7,965 nt of DNA, taken from contig JAICMB010000136.1 of NCBI GenBank assembly GCA_025929455.1, positions 1 to 7,965 on the forward strand, in the 5' to 3' direction. Origin of the DNA: Bryobacteraceae bacterium (GTDB lineage Bacteria > Acidobacteriota > Terriglobia > Bryobacterales > Bryobacteraceae). The position numbers and the translations under genes were made by a program. The notes under the pieces were generated by a model. The model worked only from the letters and a program-made list of their open reading frames with translations. It did not search any database and had not been told where the DNA came from. Below are positions 6,192 to 7,965 of this stretch, piece by piece. Every line of letters starts with the position of its first letter. Position 1 is the first letter of the stretch.

Positions 6192-7304
6192 TTATTGTCC
6201 GATACTGATGACGTTCTTGATTCCGCCGGTATGCCCGGTCAGCGGTTCGAGCGCGTGGTCGATCGCGTACCGCCCGGTAATGATGCCTTTCACGGCGTTA
6301 GGCCAGCGCTGCATGAAGGCGCCCAGATCGCGCACGGCGGCGTCGAAGCTCTCGGGTGGCGCATTAACGGTGCCGAAGACCACCTGATTTTCAAGCACCA
6401 TGTCGCGCATGATGGTGTCGGTGTCTACTTCGATGGGCCCCTTGCGCCCGGGGACGCCGGTGAAGATGAACACGGCGTTCGCACCAATCGTCTTCACGAC
6501 TTCGAACGCCAGCGACGAGGCGCCGACCGCTTCGTATACCACGTCGATGCGGCCCACTTCCTGCGCCATCTGCTCGACGGTGTGCGTTTCGGCTGCGATG
6601 AAGCGGCCGCCGAATCCCGACACGATATCGTCCTTGTCGCCGTGCGAGGCGGTCCGCGAATACACCGTCACGCTAAAGCCCGCGACAGTGAACGCCATCG
6701 CGCCGAGCAGACCCACGGGACCCGCGCCCAGCACTACGACGTTACGGCACTGCGCGGGGTTGCCGTTGCCGGTCGCGCACGCCCAAGGTAGGCGCTTCTG
6801 GATGTCCCATAATTGCGCGATCGCTTTTTCAGCGATGGTCAGCGGCTCAGTGAGGACGCCGACCTCGCGCAAGGACGCCGGCAGCGGGCGCACATACTGC
6901 TCGTCTTCGACCACCAACTCCGTCATATATCCGTGCACGCCTTTGATGCCGCGCTCGGTGAAGTCGCCCGTGTAACAGAAGTCCTGGCGTCCTTCCCGGC
7001 ACGCCACGCAATCGGGATGATCGCAGGGCCGCCGCACCGTCAACACTGCCAGGTCGCCCGGGCGCAGGCGCGACACCTTCGCGCCGGTCTGCACTACTTC
7101 TCCCAGCGACTCGTGCCCGATTACGAGATAGTCCGAACCGGCGGGCGGCGTGCCATACTGAAAAGCAACGATCTCCTTGTCCGTGCCGCAGATGCCGACG
7201 TCGAGCATGCGCAGTTTCACTTGCGTATTCGAGCGCAGGTCGGGCTCGGGACGATCGATCACGCGCACCTGCCGCGTCCCTGGAAATACCGCAACGGCCT
7301 TCAT
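6192..7304 (-). CDS. Zinc-dependent glucose-dehydrogenase-like MDR oxidoreductase
   Basis: A 370-residue medium-chain dehydrogenase most like the archaeal-type glucose 1-dehydrogenases (gdh), which oxidise glucose or galactose to the lactone with NAD(P). Catalytic zinc ligands are Cys39 (VGICGTD), His64 and Glu65 (GHES); Glu153 (TEPL) sits where these enzymes have a further ligand or substrate residue. A structural zinc lobe is suggested by Cys94, Cys99, Cys102 and Cys110. The ERGIKGVHGYM stretch is typical of the glucose dehydrogenase branch. The Rossmann motif is G193-x-G195-x-x-G198, and the later VYSRT segment has an Arg/Ser pair that may favour NADP. A Cys-containing insert (about 172-186) precedes the Rossmann fold. 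It may be another sugar or alcohol dehydrogenase of the same branch. The ATG at 7304 is preceded by a -10-like box rather than a Shine-Dalgarno. It leads the probable operon with the downstream hydrolase. Confidence 0.88.
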   Translation of the reverse strand: MKAVAVFPGTRQVRVIDRPEPDLRSNTQVKLRMLDVGICGTDKEIVAFQYGTPPAGSDYLVIGHESLGEVVQTGAKVSRLRPGDLAVLTVRRPCDHPDCVACREGRQDFCYTGDFTERGIKGVHGYMTELVVEDEQYVRPLPASLREVGVLTEPLTIAEKAIAQLWDIQKRLPWACATGNGNPAQCRNVVVLGAGPVGLLGAMAFTVAGFSVTVYSRTASHGDKDDIVSGFGGRFIAAETHTVEQMAQEVGRIDVVYEAVGASSLAFEVVKTIGANAVFIFTGVPGRKGPIEVDTDTIMRDMVLENQVVFGTVNAPPESFDAAVRDLGAFMQRWPNAVKGIITGRYAIDHALEPLTGHTGGIKNVISIGQ

Positions 7305-7310
7305 ACCTGA

Positions 7311-7316
7311 AGGATA
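7311..7316 (-). promoter_or_regulatory. Candidate -10 element for the dehydrogenase-hydrolase unit
   Basis: On the - strand TATCCT lies with 6 nt between it and the ATG at 7304, the spacing expected for a leaderless transcript. No convincing -35 box is found 16-18 bp upstream, a position that falls inside the first codons of the divergent glycosyltransferase. On the + strand the same bases read AGGATA, and with the preceding A give a weak, distant AAGGA for the opposite gene. Confidence 0.3.
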
Positions 7317-7328
7317 ACCGCCGCACCG

Positions 7329-7965
7329 ATGACCATAGCGCTGGACGCGACACCTCTCACCGTTACGACCGGAGGCATTCGCCGCTATACCGAAGAACTG
7401 GCGCGTGCGCTGGCGGCGGGCGGGGACACGGTGTGGCTGCTATCGGACCGGGTATTCGACATGCCGGCGGACGCTGCGCTACATCGCGGCGAAATGCCGC
7501 GCAACACGATAGAACGCCGGTGGTGGCTGCACGGGCTGACGCGCGAGTTGAACCGCACCGGAGCGGATGTGTTTCACGGCACGGACTTCGCTGTTCCGTA
7601 CCGGCGCACGTGTCCGGCGGTGATGACGATGCATGACTTATCGCCGTGGACAGATGCCGCATGGCGTGATCCCGACGCGCGGCGGGTACGGCGGCGCACG
7701 CCGTGGCTGCTGCGTTTGGAGAAGGCGGACATGGTCATTACCCCGAGCAAGGCGGTTCGCGAACAGGTGATCGAACGCTTTGGCGTGCCGTCCGCGACTG
7801 TTGCGGCCGTTCCGCATGCGGCCGCCGCGTGCTTTCGGCCGACGGCTCCGGCGCGGGTGGGGCACTATTTTCTCTATGCCGGAACGATCGAAGCGCGTAA
7901 GAACGTGGACATGCTGATCGGGGCATGGCGTGTGGTGCGCCGTTCGCATGCGATCGACCTGGTTC
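7329..7965 (+). CDS. GT4-type glycosyltransferase, N-terminal part (3' end outside window)
   Basis: An open frame from ATG 7329 to the right edge gives 212 residues with no stop. It begins MTIALDATPL with G-G-I-R-R-Y at 15-20 (the sugar-acceptor loop of GT-B enzymes), and has HGTDF at 83-87, MHDLSPW at 101-107 and ADMVITPSKAVREQV at 133-147. The linker into the C-terminal Rossmann domain, FLYAGTIEARKNVDMLI (181-197), is diagnostic of GT4 transferases that use nucleotide sugars for polysaccharide or glycolipid synthesis. The donor-binding EX7E motif lies beyond the window. The start is well constrained: an in-frame stop at 7308-7310 precedes it and no other ATG or GTG lies between. The only Shine-Dalgarno-like bases (AAGGA, 7310-7314) are 14 nt away, farther than usual. 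It is divergent from the dehydrogenase gene with a 24-bp gap. The acceptor and pathway cannot be told from this part. Confidence 0.9.
   Translation, partial: MTIALDATPLTVTTGGIRRYTEELARALAAGGDTVWLLSDRVFDMPADAALHRGEMPRNTIERRWWLHGLTRELNRTGADVFHGTDFAVPYRRTCPAVMTMHDLSPWTDAAWRDPDARRVRRRTPWLLRLEKADMVITPSKAVREQVIERFGVPSATVAAVPHAAAACFRPTAPARVGHYFLYAGTIEARKNVDMLIGAWRVVRRSHAIDLV

Noticed and set aside
6195..6791. A 198-codon + strand frame opposite the dehydrogenase gene
   Set aside because: It covers conserved dehydrogenase coding sequence in antisense; its His/Arg/Asp-rich product resembles no family.

Overview
The window is GC-rich bacterial chromosome carrying ordinary, mostly metabolic genes. The best guess for the source is an acidobacterium of the Solibacter/Bryobacter kind. 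This rests on an outer-membrane TonB-dependent-receptor-type barrel with an N-terminal carboxypeptidase-regulatory-like domain, on GC-loving codon usage, and on short palindromic repeats between genes. It is an inference from gene style, not from a marker gene.

Layout, left to right. (1) The C-terminal 55 codons of an unidentified + strand gene overlap by 11 bp the 3' end of a convergent gene for a small exported HExxH metalloprotease-like protein. (2) Divergent from the protease is a large bifunctional enoyl-CoA hydratase / 3-hydroxyacyl-CoA dehydrogenase (715 aa) of the peroxisomal MFE1 / FadB-FadJ type. (3) It is followed by a doublet of inverted palindromic repeats and a TonB-receptor-like beta-barrel protein, whose start codon is unclear because the repeat abuts or overlaps it. 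(4) A short convergent gap holds a degraded third copy of the same repeat. (5) On the - strand lies a two-gene unit: a zinc-dependent glucose-dehydrogenase-like MDR enzyme, then a cyclase/KynB-family metal hydrolase 47 bp downstream. (6) Divergent from it, only 24 bp away, a GT4 glycosyltransferase begins and runs off the right edge.

Functionally, the bifunctional enzyme would do the middle two steps of fatty-acid beta-oxidation; no thiolase or acyl-CoA dehydrogenase is in view. The dehydrogenase and the cyclase-family hydrolase are probably co-transcribed and could act in sequence on a sugar lactone or another small substrate, but this is untested. The receptor and the protease are exported proteins with no clear partner here.

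I found no RNA gene, CRISPR array, insertion sequence, phage gene or defence system. The points most worth a second look are the palindromic repeat family that touches the receptor start, -10-like hexamers set 6-7 nt before two start codons (a leaderless-mRNA signature), the dehydrogenase-hydrolase pair, and the orphan secreted zincin.
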